From: Microvelia longipes
Lineage: Eukaryota > Arthropoda > Insecta > Hemiptera > Veliidae
Direction of reading: 5' to 3'
Assembly (NCBI GenBank): GCA_018340805.1
Contig: JACMZG010001914.1
Span: 44,017,714-44,081,713, forward strand
DNA length: 64,000 bases
A program made the translations under genes and the position numbers. Shown piece by piece: positions 35,161 to 47,145 of the stretch. The notes below the pieces were generated by a model. It searched no databases. It saw nothing but the letters and a program-made list of their open reading frames with translations, and was not told the DNA's origin. Position 1 is the stretch's first letter; every line of letters begins with the position of its first letter.

Positions 35161-37102
35161 CAAAAAGGTAGTTCTTAGTATACAGGCGCTTTACTTGGCA
35201 AAAAGGTAGTTCTTAGTATACAGGCGCTTAACAAGGCAAAAAGGTAGTCTTGTCTGTTTCATGACAACTGTAAACAAAGCAAAAATGTAGTTCTTAGTAT
35301 ACAGGCGTTTTACAAGGCAAAAGGTAGTTCTTAGTATACAGGCACTTAACAAGGCAAAAAGGTAGTTCTTAGTATACAGGCGCTTTACAAGGCAAAAAGG
35401 TAGTTCTTAGTATACAGGCGCTTTACAAGGCAAAAAGGTAGTCTTGTCTGTTTCATGACAACTGTAAACAAAGGCAAAAAGGTAGTTCTTAGTATACAGG
35501 CGTTTTACAAGGCAAAAAGGTAGTTCTTAGTATACAGGCACTTAACAAGGCAAAAATGTAGTTCTTAGTATACAGGCGCTTTACAAGGCAAAAAGGTAGT
35601 TCTTAGTATACAGGCGCTTTACAAGGCAAAAAGGTAGTCTTGTCTGTTTCATGACAACTGTAAACAAAGGCAAAAAGGTAGTTCTTAGTATACAGGCGCT
35701 TAACAAGGCAAAAAATGTAGTTCTTAGTATACAGGCGTTTTACAAGGCAAAAGTTAGTTCTTAGTATACAGGCGCTTTACAAGGCAAAAAGGTAGTTCTT
35801 AGTATACAGGCTTTACAAGGCAAAAAGGTTCTTAGTATACAGGCGCCTTAACAAGGCAAAAAGGTAGTTTGTCTGTTTCATGACAACTGTAAACAAAGGC
35901 AAAAAGGTAGTTCTTAGTATACAGGCGATTTACAAGGCAAAAAGGTAGTTCTTAGTATGCAGGCACTTAACAAGGCAAAAAGGTAGTTCTTAGTATACAG
36001 GCGATTTACAAGGCAAAAAGGTAGTTCTTAGTATGCAGGCACTTAACAAGGCAAAAAGGTAGTTCTTAGTATACAGGCGCTTTACAAGGCAAAAAGGTAG
36101 TTCTTAGTATACAGGCGCTTTACAAGGCAAAAAGGTAGTCTTGTCTGTTTCATGACAACTGTAAACAAAGGCAAAAAGGTAGTTCTTAGTATACAGGCGC
36201 TTAACAAGGCAAAAATGTAGTTCTTAGTATACAGGCGTTTTACAAGGCAAAAGGTTAGTTCTTAGTATACAGGCGCTTTACAAGGCAAAAAGGTAGTTCT
36301 TAGTATACAGGCGCTTTACAAGGCAAAAAGGTAGTTCTTAGTATACAGGCGCTTAACAAGGCAAAAAGGTAGTCTTGTCTGTTTCATGACAACTGTAAAC
36401 AAAGGCAAAAAGGTAGTTCTTAGTATACAGGCGATTTACAAGGCAAAAAGGTAGTTCTTAGTATGCAGGCACTTAACAAGGCAAAAGGTAGTTCTTAGGC
36501 GATTTATAGTTCTAGTATGCAGGCACTTACAAGGCAAAAAGGTAGTTCTTAGTATACAGGCGCTTTACAAGGCAAAAGGTAGTTCTTAGTATACAGGCGC
36601 TTTACAGGCAAAAAAAGGTAGTCTTGTCTGTTCATGACAACTGTAAACAAAGGCAAAAAGGTAGTTCTTAGTATACAGGCGCTTAACAAGGCAAAAATGT
36701 AGTTCTTAGTATACAGGCGTTTTACAAGGCAAAAGTTAGTTCTTAGTATACAGGCGCTTAACAAGGCAAAAAGGTAATTCTTAGTATACAGGCGCTTTAC
36801 AGGCAAAAAGGTAGTTCTTAGTATACAGGCGCTTTACAAGGCAAAAGGTAGTCTTGTCTGTTTCATGACAACTGTAAACAAAGGCAAAAAGGTAGTTCTT
36901 AGTATACAGGCGCTTAACAAGGCAAAAATGTAGTTCTTAGTATACAGGCGTTTTACAAGGCAAAAAGTTAGTTCTTAGTATACAGGCGCTTAACAAGGCA
37001 AAAAGGTAATTCTTAGTATACAGGCGCTTTACAAGGCAAAAAGGTAGTTCTTAGCATACAGGCGTTTTAGAAGGCAAAAAGGTAGTCTTGTCTGTTTCAT
37101 GA
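35161..37102. repeat. 38-bp minisatellite with higher-order structure, about 1.94 kb
   Basis: Basic unit of 38 bp: GGCAAAAAGGTAGTTCTTAG then TATACAGGCGCTTTACAA. Every few units a longer 43-44-bp variant containing GTCTTGTCTGTTTCATGACA appears (near 35,240, 35,440, 35,630, 35,870, 36,145, 36,370, 36,620, 36,850 and the end), giving a higher-order period of roughly 190-270 bp. Minor variants (AATGTAG, GTATGCAGGCACTTA) recur at matching places. It is not CRISPR: no unique spacers. Confidence 0.95.
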
Positions 37103-38365
37103 AATATTTATTTTATATTTTAATTGAGACAGTCCCACGCATTTGCATAGCTTTTGTGCTAAAATGATTGGCTGTCAAGAATTTGAAACTTTTAACTTAA
37201 CATAGATTGTTTGTGTTAAATATGAATGGACCTTAAATTTCCAACCCTAAAGTTAAGTCATTATAACAAGCCCACGTTATTTTTCCTATTTACTCGTCGA
37301 CACATTGTATTTTCTTGCTAAAATTGACTCTGCTGTGACCAGGTTAAGCTTAATATAATGTCCGTTTAGTTTAGAACGTTCAGGTACATGAGTATCTGCT
37401 GGTTCATTCCAAATAGCTTTTAGTGTTTAGTTACAAGCGCCACACAGAGAGCTAAAAACAAGGTTTTAATTTACTTTCAATTACTAGTTTATTATATGAT
37501 GCACATTATAATTATCTTTTGTTGGCCCTTTAATTACATTAAAAATATCATCATTTCCTTTTAACATTTAATTAAAACACGCCCTGATTTAATTTAATAC
37601 TATTTACTAAAGTTTTTTATAATTTTATTAATTTTACATATTCTTTATTTGCCTTTATTTTGAAAGGAAAACTTTTTGATTATTTAATCAGTTCGTATTT
37701 GTCGGTGTTGTTAATCAAGCTCGATGCGGAGAGGGGGGGGGGGGGGTTGGAAATTCGGAACCTCACGGTCGATTTACTTTTATAAAATATGACAGACCGA
37801 AACAATATTTCTGTTGTTGCAAATTGGAATTGAAATTCCAGCAGCTTTTCATTTGCCCTTTGTTTATTTTCCCCTCCCACTACTTTTTTTAATTTTTGAA
37901 AAGAAATGTGATTTATTATTCAAAACTTGAAATTCTAATTGTTATTTTTGTAAAAATAGGTTTTTAATTTCTTTTTTGTTTACATTTATTGTTATTTATT
38001 TACGTTATTTTATTTATTTATTTAAACCTCCTCCTCTATTTATAATTTAGATGATTAAAAAAATAACTACGCAGAGGTTTGCAACATTGCCGAATTGTAA
38101 TGCGGGTTCCATGGATTTCATTTCTCTTACTGCGACACTTTACTAAGACACAATTTCTTAAAAAGCGCGCAAGTAAATTCTATGCTATGCGGTACACCTC
38201 GGTACATTATATGCTTATCGTCTCAAATCAGTTCTTTATAGCAACACTTTTGCAAAGTGCACATTATGTTAATATTTGTTTCTTTATTTTCTCATGCGAA
38301 GGACCGCAACCACTTGATTCACTTGAATGCTCATCAATTCATTGCTAAAACAAGTTTTATCTTTA
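37103..38365. other. Gene-free spacer between two minisatellites
   Basis: Holds a G-run at 37,731-37,746 and AT-rich sequence. The open frame near 38,079-38,348 has no recognisable domain or codon pattern. Confidence 0.5.
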
Positions 38366-39434
38366 TGATTACAACGCTGACAAGCTGATTACTTTGCATA
38401 CTACGCTGACATGCTGATTACTTTGCTTACTACGCTGACATGCTGATTACTTTGCTTACTACGCTGACATGCTGATTACTTTGCTTACTGCGCTGACAAG
38501 CTGATTACTTTGCATACTACGGTAACATGGTGATTACTTTACTTACTACGCTGACATGGTGATTACTTTGCTTACTATGCTAACATGGTGATTACTTTGC
38601 TTACTACGCTAACATGGTGATTACTTTGCTTACTACGCTGACATGGTGATTACTTTGCTTACTACGCTGACATGGTGATTACTTTGCTTGCTACGCTGAA
38701 ATGGTGATTGCTTTGCTTACTACGCTGACATGGTGATTACTTTGCTTACTACGCTGACATGGTGATTACTTTGCTTACTGCGCTGACAAGCTGATTACTT
38801 TGCATACTACGGTAACATGGTGATTACTTTACTTACTACGCTGACATGGTGATTACTTACTACGCTGACATGGTGATTACTTTGCTTACTACGCTTGGTG
38901 ATTACTTACTACGCTGACATGGTGATTACTTTGCTTACTACGCTGACATGGTGATTACTTTGCTTACTACGCTGACATGGTGATTACTTTGCTTACTACC
39001 TTTGCTTACTACGCTGACATGGTGATTACTTTGCTTACTACGCTGACATGCTGATTACTTTGCTTACTGCGCTGACAAGCTGATTACTTTGCATACTACG
39101 GTAACATGGTGATTACTTTACTTACTACGCTGACATGGTGATTACTTTGCTTACTACGCTGACATGGTGATTACTTTGCTTACTACGCTGACTTTGGGTG
39201 ATACTTTGCTTACTCGCTGACATGGTGATTACTTTGCTTACTACGCTTGACATGGTGATTACTGCTTACTACGCTGAAATGGTTATTGCTTTGCTTACTA
39301 CGCTGACATGGTGTTTACTTTGCTTACTACGCTGACATGGTATTACTTTGCTTACTACCTGACATGGTAATTACTTTGCTTACTACGCTGACGTGCTGAT
39401 TACTTTGCATATTACGCTGGCATGCTGATTACTT
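38366..39434. repeat. 29-bp minisatellite with about 290-bp higher-order repeat
   Basis: Unit TACTACGCTGACATGGTGAT then TACTTTGCT, about 36 copies. A distinctive trio of variant units (TACTGCGCTGACAAGCTGAT, then GCATACTACGGTAACATGG) appears at about 38,487, 38,777 and 39,066, a spacing of ten units. The right third is more irregular, with deletions. Confidence 0.95.
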
Positions 39435-41631
39435 ACACTTATAATTGTTCTTCTTCTTGTTAGTATATCTTCATTGATGTTTTAATGGCACGCTGAATAA
39501 AATTTTTCACGTCTTTTCAAATTCAGCTTTGAACATTATTTTGTGACCTAATTCAACGTTATAATTATACTTATCTCAAATTTCCTTTGATGAACTATTT
39601 CTTCGAATAATTCATAAATTTACATACAAGTATAAGTGTTACTAATTAAGAGACCATACAAGACTCGTATTGCATTTCTAACCGCCTGTTCGGTTCATCC
39701 TTGATAAGAGTATTTCTTCCTATATGTCTTGGTTAAGGGGAGTGATCTGATTTCTCTAAGATGGAGTTCACATTATACATTGGCTCCTACTAGGTTCCGT
39801 GTCTGTCTGTAGAAGACCTACCCCACTACAAGATCATGAAACTGCAAACATGTTACTAAACTATTTGTCTTGTAATTAAGTTAAGTTTATTATGTTTTCA
39901 AAAATTACGAACTATTATATTAGTTTAAAGTGCCCTATTCCATCTTCTAATCTAAAACCTACCTAATCTTCTAAATAACTAAATATGTCTTTTACTTACG
40001 GGATAAAGTTACTTTGATCAGAGATACAGTGTAGGTTTTATATTCGATGCGATAATTGCATCACTTTATCAGCTTCACTCTATCGTCCAAAGTATTCTGG
40101 CATGGTCTCTAGAGTAAATACAAGCTCTACTATTTAGAATTATCAGAAGCGTTATTAAGTCGTCATCCTAGAAAAGGTAATTTTAGGAAAAAGTATTAAA
40201 GGAAGAGTTCTTGTTGATAAATGTAAGTCTTTTGGTACAGGTTTTTGACAGATATGAACAGTTTTTTAAGTTATAACGCACCCATGGCACAAAGAGCGAG
40301 CATCAAATTCCGTTTTTTTCTTTCTTTTCGTCGCCAAATATGCATTCCCCCATAATGATGATTTTTTCCGCTATGAGTGTCAGAAAGCCGCCTTTTTCCA
40401 AGGAGCCAACCGTTCGCTATCTAAAGTGCCGAGAATTCAAAAAATTCTTCTCCTTGCACGAGCTTAAACAAGATGTGTGATGCCTGCTTACTTTCATTTT
40501 GAGTACTTAACTTGACTGATATTTAAACCTGCATTATCTTGAAACTAGACATAATCAATTGAGTGACTTCACAGCTTTCAATCGCGATTACTATTCCTAG
40601 TAACTACTGTTAAATGTTTGACATTGTTTCAAGACGATTTAACATTTGTATTAGAGGTTAACAAGACAATCAGGGTTAAATGTTACGAGGTATAATCAAA
40701 AAATAGACTTGTTTAAAGGGTTGTATAATAGAAAGTCAACAGGAAAATTTAAACAATGTTTCTGTGTTTGAATGTGACAAGGCAAGATAGATAACATCTA
40801 CTTGGTAGTATAGTGGAACAGAGATAAAGGGACGTCACAAAACAGAGAGTGATGCGAGCAAGTGTTGGATGAAAAGATGTAAAGATAGCTTTTTAGAATG
40901 GGAGGCGGTGGCGGTGATGTAGAGAGACAAAGTAAAGGAGAGTCGAAATCTATTATAAATGAGAAAGTAGAGATGGAAAGATGCGAGTGACCAGAATGAC
41001 TGGAATGGTTGAGAAGAGAGGAGGTAACAAAAATAGTATGACTGAGACAGTAGGAAATGGAGATAAAGACAATATCTGTGTGAATGAAAAAGTAGAGACG
41101 ATAAAATTATAACGGAGTGAGTTAACCAGCAAGATAGAGATATAGATTGAAACGAGTGGGAAAGTAGAGAAGGAAAGCGAAGAGCGACACAGGGCAGTAT
41201 TTATTCAGAGGGAAAGTGTTTACTCTGGAGTCCTTGTCGTTATAACACTGCTTGGGCCTCCTCGTGGATTATTCTTACCAGAGGTCAAAAAATCCCAGTT
41301 TTTCCCAATGTACACAAAACTACTTTAGAGAGTGGAAAAAACACAATGCTCTCTTGTTCTGCATAATACATACAAGAATAACAAAACACAAAGAACAATA
41401 AAGTACAACTTTATATACAGTTAAGGACTTGATAAACAAATACTGCCAAGTGAAAGTAAAGAGTGCCCAATTAAAACACGTGCGTAGGTAGGAAAGTTGG
41501 GCTTGATTTTAGACCTCCGTGAGTCCACCGTTCGATAACGGTGTTTGTTTAATTTCTCACAAAAATAAATTGATTGACTCACCAGGTTACACATGGCTAT
41601 TAAAGCTTAGAAACATTTTTATTCAACTTAT
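39435..41631. other. Gene-free; purine-rich 40.78-41.22 kb
   Basis: 40,780-41,220 is strongly purine-biased on the plus strand (AGAGAAAGTAGAGATGGAAA type), as is 48.88-49.16 kb. No sustained coding frame, splice-linked exons or element ends were recognised. Confidence 0.5.
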
Positions 41632-41639
41632 TTAAAATA

Positions 41640-41727
41640 AAATCGGGTACGGGGTACCTTGGAACTCTTCCTGCCTGCTTCGGACTCGCTTTGCTTGCCT
41701 CAGAAATACAGTTCGCCAAATTTATAA
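41640..41727 (-). mobile_element. 5S-derived repeat, 3' part (duplicate of 42.57 kb)
   Basis: Minus strand: CAGAAATACAG-complement region, then GAGTTCCAAGGTACCCCGTA and CCCGATTTTA. It is nearly identical over about 88 bp to 42,567-42,652. The LINE remnant lies exactly between the two copies. Confidence 0.8.
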
Positions 41728-42545
41728 TAATAATAATAATAATCTTTATTTGTATATAACTTACAGTTTTTACAAAGTATCATATGCAATAAATACAAAA
41801 AACGTAGTTAAAAAAAATTAAACAAGTCCTCTTGAGTTAGGATAAATAATAATTAATGCAACTTGCTTTGATAAAATGAAATACATAAAAAAAAATAAAT
41901 AAGCTACTTTTAATTAGCATTAGAGGCGTAATGTAGGGTTACTAGACCTTCTCCTCATAGCGTGAACAGTAAACAAATATAGCTGGTGCAGATTTGTATC
42001 ATTAAGTTCATATAGAGAACAGAAAAGGTTTTGACAAGTTAAAGTAGGGCTAAGATATTTTAGTCTAAGATCTCTAAGACTATTACACTGTAAAGCAAAG
42101 TGTTCAAGAGAATCAGAATAATTGTTGCAAAGAGGACATGGTTCACTACTATTTAAGGTAATTGATATATTTTGACAGTATAGTTTGACTATGTTTCTGT
42201 TGGCAAGTCTTATTTGCGAGGCTGTACGTAATTTATGAATACTAGTCCTGCTTTGCAAGTATGGCTCGCCTTCAGAACAATACAATGTAATATTCCTATA
42301 GACAGTTGAGTAACTAGAATTCATAACCCTCTCCACGTCTAGTGAAAACATATGGTTTTCGAAAGCAAAAAGAAGGCTTTTCATATTAGATTTAAATGAA
42401 CCTGAATCTGTATTTATGACGTCAGACCAACCTATGATACTTAATAAATCTTTAAACTGGGAAACCCAGTTCAGCTCTGGGACATTATTTCTCTTTTTAT
42501 CTGCAACGACTAAAGCTTTTAAGCAGAGTCGTTGCAGAGTGTTGC
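41728..42545 (-). pseudogene. Non-LTR retrotransposon ORF2 C-terminus and 3' UTR
   Basis: Open minus-strand frame from about 42,541 to 41,920. After an upstream part (RLCLKALVVADKKRNNVPEL), the 154 residues from 42,384 contain CPLCNNYSDSLEHFALQC: the CxxC-H-C knuckle found at the C-terminus of many LINE reverse transcriptases, after the polymerase domain. The 3' UTR ends in an (ATT)n tail at 41,728-41,745. 5'-truncated: no polymerase motifs remain. The reading frame is intact, suggesting a fairly young insertion. Confidence 0.85.
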
Positions 42546-42566
42546 ATGCTTAACTTATTTATAATA

Positions 42567-42778
42567 AAATCGGGTACGGGGTACCTTGGAACTCTTCCTG
42601 CCTGCTTCGGACTCGCTTTGCTTGCCTCAGAAATACAGTTGGCCAAATTTATACTGCAACATGCCTTTGAACACGCTTCGCCCGTCTTCAGATAGTAAAT
42701 GCATCCGTATCATTCTCAGCGGTCACCCATACAGCTCTGACCACGCTCGATGCTCCTTAATTTTTATATGATCCAACA
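42567..42778 (-). mobile_element. 5S-derived repeat, fullest copy
   Basis: Minus strand order: TTTTTGTTGGATCATAT, then AAAATTAAGGAGCATCGAGC (5S box A), GTGGTCAGAGCTGTATGGG, TGACCGCTGAGAAT (box C), then GAAGACGGGCGAAGCGTGTT, GCAAAGCGAGTCCGAAGCAG, and the tail TTCCAAGGTACCCCGTACCC. The 5S portion follows insect-like 5S from about nt 48 to 105. Shared flanking sequence beyond (42,790-43,022) also accompanies the 21.9 kb copy. Confidence 0.85.
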
Positions 42779-42789
42779 AAAATCATGAA

Positions 42790-43022
42790 TATACTTGCCT
42801 TATTGAAACGAAACTTAGTGTACTTATTTATTTAGTAAAGGTATACACTTTTACTATATTTCAACTCAGACAACAACAGACACACGCACGCACACACACA
42901 CACACATATATAAACGCCTGAAGCGGATAATTCCGAATTTTTTCGCAAACACAATAATTTTCCTCATTTATACCGTAGGTATAAAATTTCCTCATTTATA
43001 CCTACGGTATAAATGAGGAAAA
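42790..43022 (-). repeat. Family A repeat, short copy ending in a perfect hairpin
   Basis: Shares its ends with 21,936-22,715 and 62,137-62,515. The final 66 bp (42,957-43,022) is a hairpin: TTTTCCTCATTTATACCGTA and complement, and the terminal TACCTACGGTATAAATGAGG is common to the family. (CA)n at 42,885-42,906. Orientation tentative. Confidence 0.7.
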
Positions 43023-45589
43023 GTGAAAAATCAAGAGTAATCCAGATACTTTGTTAGTTATGTGTGTATATCTAGGGTTCTACATGAACTCTGAGGTCAT
43101 GCCACATGCTTTTGTTCAGTATGAGTGTTATATTTTTTTTTAAAAAAATGAAAGTTTACTAACATTAAGTAGGTGAGGTCATAAAGCATAAGCCGATTGT
43201 ATAAATGAAATGGATTATTAAGAATTTCGGTTTGTGGAATTATATTCTGGTATAGTCATTGTATGAACTCATAGCATAGCTTAGAGGCGTGATGATCTAC
43301 TCAAGACACTACTATAATGGCAAGGTATGATATAAAATAAATAACACAAAAATTCATCGTTTTGTCATTAAAACTGAGGGGCAGTTCAAAGGCTTTTAAA
43401 AATATCGAAACAGGTAAAGGTCTCGGTTGAGACAACGAATACTTTGCTTTGTATCTTCTCTTAAAACTTTTCAATCAAAAAGGGTAAAAAAGAGAATAGA
43501 GTTTCGGGGGAAAAATACTCTAATGAGTCGTTGGATAAAATGCTTTTTAGTCTGCTACCGCAAGATCCTTTCTGGTCAAACTTCACAATATTAACCCATC
43601 AAAAAGTACGTTCTAAAACTCCCCTCTTTAACTATACCGCAAATCTTTATCAGCCACGATTATAAAAAAGCTACCTTTCAAATGAAAAATCATTTGACTA
43701 GAAATAGCTTTTTTGGTTTTCAAAAGAAAATACATAACTTAATTTTGAAAATGATAATGAAAAGAGAAAAAGGTATTTGAATACAAACAACAATAGTGAT
43801 TTGATAAATTAATAATATCAATTCTACACTATATGAACAAAAACATTTTCCCTTAAACTTATCTTAACAAAAAAACAAAAACAAAATGCCTTCGGCTACT
43901 TCGCCGCTACGCAACGTCGGAAAAAAAGCTGCTTTGCGCCCCCTGTGCCTGCTTTGCGGCCACATTGTTGTTTTTGTATATTAGTTTTTCATATTACTAA
44001 TTTATACAAGCGACACACTGCCACGATTGAAGCGATTTTATAAGATTATTAGTCAAAATCATAATTTTTCTGCATTTTTTTTTTTCGAGTACGTCAATCT
44101 TTGTATATGTCAATGCATTATATACAAGTGTTCAGGCCTAGAGGGCTTTACATGCCTGGCTAGGCTACTGAAGTAGAAAGAGCTGGAAATGAACCAGAAA
44201 GGTGTAGTGAGGACTGTATAGAATGGGTGGATTGAGTAGGATAAAATCTTAAAGCTAGACATAAACGAATTTACTAGTGAAATGATTAATATACTTGAGC
44301 TTAATTAACACACAAATATGCATAAATATAAGATTTGATATGTATCTAGGTATGCCTTAATAGTAAAAGTAGCAAGTGTAACCTGATTCTGACTAGGGTT
44401 TCTTAATAACTAATGACTAGTTAAATGAGCCAAACTGGCTTCTAGGATAATTGCCCTAGTGACGTAGAAAGTATCTTGTAGCCTAACTGAACAAGACAAG
44501 AGGCGTAGAGCGGCGAGTACCTGTAGAGCGGTACCTGGAGCATAGTAGAAGTGACGTGCGCAATTAACAGGAGATTTATATCTGCTTCAACCTGATATCA
44601 GCAGACAGATTAGAAGAGGCAAAAGGTGCCTTGCAGTAGGGTAGATGCATCAAATAACTAATGTCACCTGATGAGAGACGTGATGAGGTGAGGGGTAGAG
44701 TAAGACCAGATTCCTACTCATACTCGTCCAGTGTTCATTCCGACACACTTATATGATAGAATGACTTAGAGGTTAATAGAAAATGTCCAGAAACATCACT
44801 TACTTGATGTAAAATTAATTATAAATAACACAACCGGCAAACGTGCACATATTCCTCGTGAGGTTATAAACGGTACAAATATTTCATAACCTGATCAACA
44901 GGTGGTTGCAATGCCCAGTGTAGCCAACCATGTCTGCTTAAAGTTAAATCTAAACAAAGACTCGCAAATCTTAAAAGCTCCCTCTTCGATGTCTATTTTG
45001 AAGCTTGAACCGAAGGAGAAGAGTAGACCTATCTGACCTAACAATTAAATCTAAATAAATTATAGCCTAGGGCATCAAGGGTATAAGTAAATAAATGTTT
45101 AGAAGCCTAAACAACTAGTATTGACTATTCACAGTCGTAAAGTATATTTATTTGCAGCCTGATAAGGCAACGCATTAAATTTTCGGGATAAGTTGAAATT
45201 TTTACTTAGTCATCATTGTGGGTTAATAACAGCACATATATTTCATAAACAAGAGGCTCAATATTAAAGCCAGAGATTTTCCTCTTTCACAATTCTCCTA
45301 CCACCCTCATTGACCGTTACCTTATAAGCTTATTTTCTCTTTGAAAATCCACTAAAATATGCGCTTGATTAATATATAAGATGATACTACTGGTACTGAT
45401 CCTAATAACCGTAGCCACCACAGGTTTTTTCCATAGTCGCTACTGCCTGTAATTTTTTATCTGCAATAATTATCTTTCAAAACCACTCAATGAAATAAAA
45501 ACCGTTATTTTCCTCGGTGTCAAATCAGATGTAAAATGTTTAATTTTCCTTGATTACTCTTCGTCGGTGTGGTCTATAGTTTAAAGCTT
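43023..45589. other. Gene-free 2.6 kb
   Basis: No coding signature. A CpG-rich patch stands out at about 43,885-43,970 (CTACTTCGCCGCTACGCAAC, TGCTTTGCGGCC) in otherwise AT-rich DNA; its origin is unknown. Confidence 0.5.
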
Positions 45590-45785
45590 CATCAATCCTT
45601 ACATCTCGCCATTGCTCCATCAATCCCTTACATTACGCCATTGCTTTATCAATCCTTACAACTCGCCATTGCTCCATCAATCCTTACAACTCGCCATTAC
45701 TCCATCAATCCTCACAACTCGCCATTGCTCTATCAATCCTTACAACTCGCCATTGCTCAATCAATCCTTCCATCTCGCCATCGCT
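45590..45785. repeat. 27-bp minisatellite, about 7 units
   Basis: Unit CATCAATCCTTACAACTCGC then CATTGCT. Multiple-of-three period gives overlapping open frames that are not genes. Confidence 0.93.
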
Positions 45786-46990
45786 TACACTTAGTACACA
45801 TTTATTTATTTAATTTTAACTCATTTCAATATTAAACATTTAACTTGTTAGTCGTTATGAAATATTATGAAAGAGAAATGAAATATTTTCCCAGGCGTAA
45901 TAGCTCTGAATTAGGGAGATAATGTGGGGAGAGGGGGTAAAAGTTGTCATCTCAACCGTAAGGACAGAGATAATAAAATGCTCTCATTTCTCCCTGCCAG
46001 TGACAATCAGGGATATAAACTTGACGAGTCTATGTAAACCAACCTGAATATATTTAAATATATATTTGTGATATAAAGTAGATCTAAAACTTTTTATTAT
46101 TAAGTGAGCAATTATAGTGTTGTCACTGTAAGTACTGCCAACTTTATTTTCTCCCACGTGATATTTAATAAGGGTGACAGGTTTAGTACAATGATACAAC
46201 AATTTTATTTCCCTTTATCTTAAAAATAGAAGCACTGAGTCAATTGAGAGCAGCGTCTTTTCTATATTTATTAAAAACTTTTAATAAAGAAATTATTTAT
46301 TGTCTACACAAACTGTTTTATGGTCTTTTAAGACATACTTGTGGCAAAATTGGGTTCTACAATGAAAACTATGTTGTTCCACTATGTCGGTTGTTCTAAC
46401 GTTGTTCCAACTATGTTGTTGCACTATCGGAAGGAACTTCAAAGTCAAATTAAAAACTTTAAGTCCAAAAATTAAATTAAACTTGAAGACTTGCTTTAAT
46501 ACTGTTGCGAGTGAAATGAGATATTAAGTAACTAGTTAATTAAGACTTAAGGAGAAGGACTCATGTAAATCACATAAAAAGTCTTGTTCAAAACCAAGAC
46601 AGCCTTTAAGTTTTAAAAAGTTTTTTTTTTAAGATTTCAAAGTCTTAAAACCCCTGAGGGGTTTGTGCAGAGGTGGGGCCACTAGAGTGGAAGGATATTG
46701 CTCTTTAAATTTCGACCCTGGATTCTTTTTTATAAGTCTCTTCGGAATTCATTATTGAGTTTTAAGGAATTAAGAAAAATAAAAAGAAATACAAAAGCTT
46801 TTTGTTCCCTTTCAGGAAAATAAATATAGAAGAAGAAAAAAAAGAATTTTGACTCTTTATTATGTCTGTAGACTTTTTATTGTAGATATGATTCAAGAGA
46901 TTATTAGATTATAAAGAAGGGATAACTTTATTATAAGTCGAACTTGAGGTCATTCGACTTATCTACCGGTCATTACCGATAATATAGATG
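45786..46990. other. Gene-free spacer
   Basis: Only short local repeats: AACTATGTTG twice and a CAAAGTC-rich patch near 46.44-46.65 kb. No element or gene recognised. Confidence 0.45.
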
Positions 46991-46994
46991 AAGA

Positions 46995-47036
46995 ATCCTA
47001 CGTTTCGCTTCCACTGTGGGAGGCATCTTCAGGGAT
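46995..47036 (-). ncRNA. Hammerhead-like ribozyme motif, best stem I pairing
   Basis: Minus strand order: ATCC, CTGAAGA (47,026-47,032), stem II built on CCCAC/GTGG, GAAA (47,003-47,006), CG, TA, GGAT. With A15.1 and U16.1 enclosing CG, cleavage would follow GUA, and GGAT pairs perfectly with ATCC to form stem I. Stem III is the palindrome ACGT, as expected for hammerheads that act as dimers. Not in a fold-back here. Confidence 0.6.
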
Positions 47037-47069
47037 ATAGGACATTATGGATAGAAACACAATGCTCTA

Positions 47070-47140
47070 CGAAACTGAACCACGCGGAAGACCACGCGGA
47101 ACCACTGGAAGACCTAAATCTTCAATCGCGGAAGCCTACG
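47070..47140. repeat. Repeated GAAGACC(T/A) motif shared with 63.14 kb
   Basis: GGAAGACCTAAATCTTCAA at about 47,108-47,126 within ACGCGGAACCACTGG context is also found at 63,151-63,169 within ACGCGGTCACCACCGG. At 63 kb it is part of a poly(A)-tailed insertion, so a small dispersed family is likely. Confidence 0.6.
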
Positions 47141-47145
47141 CAGTT

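Noticed and set aside
36549..36806. 85-residue repeat-containing protein
   Set aside because: Minus-strand reading of the 38-bp minisatellite.
35161..37102. CRISPR array
   Set aside because: Units are contiguous and homogeneous without unique spacers; eukaryotic context.
42567..42778. Functional 5S rRNA gene
   Set aside because: Only the 3' half of 5S is present, diverged, joined to a repeat tail.
45569..45835. His/Ser-rich repeat proteins in two frames
   Set aside because: Translation of a 27-bp minisatellite.
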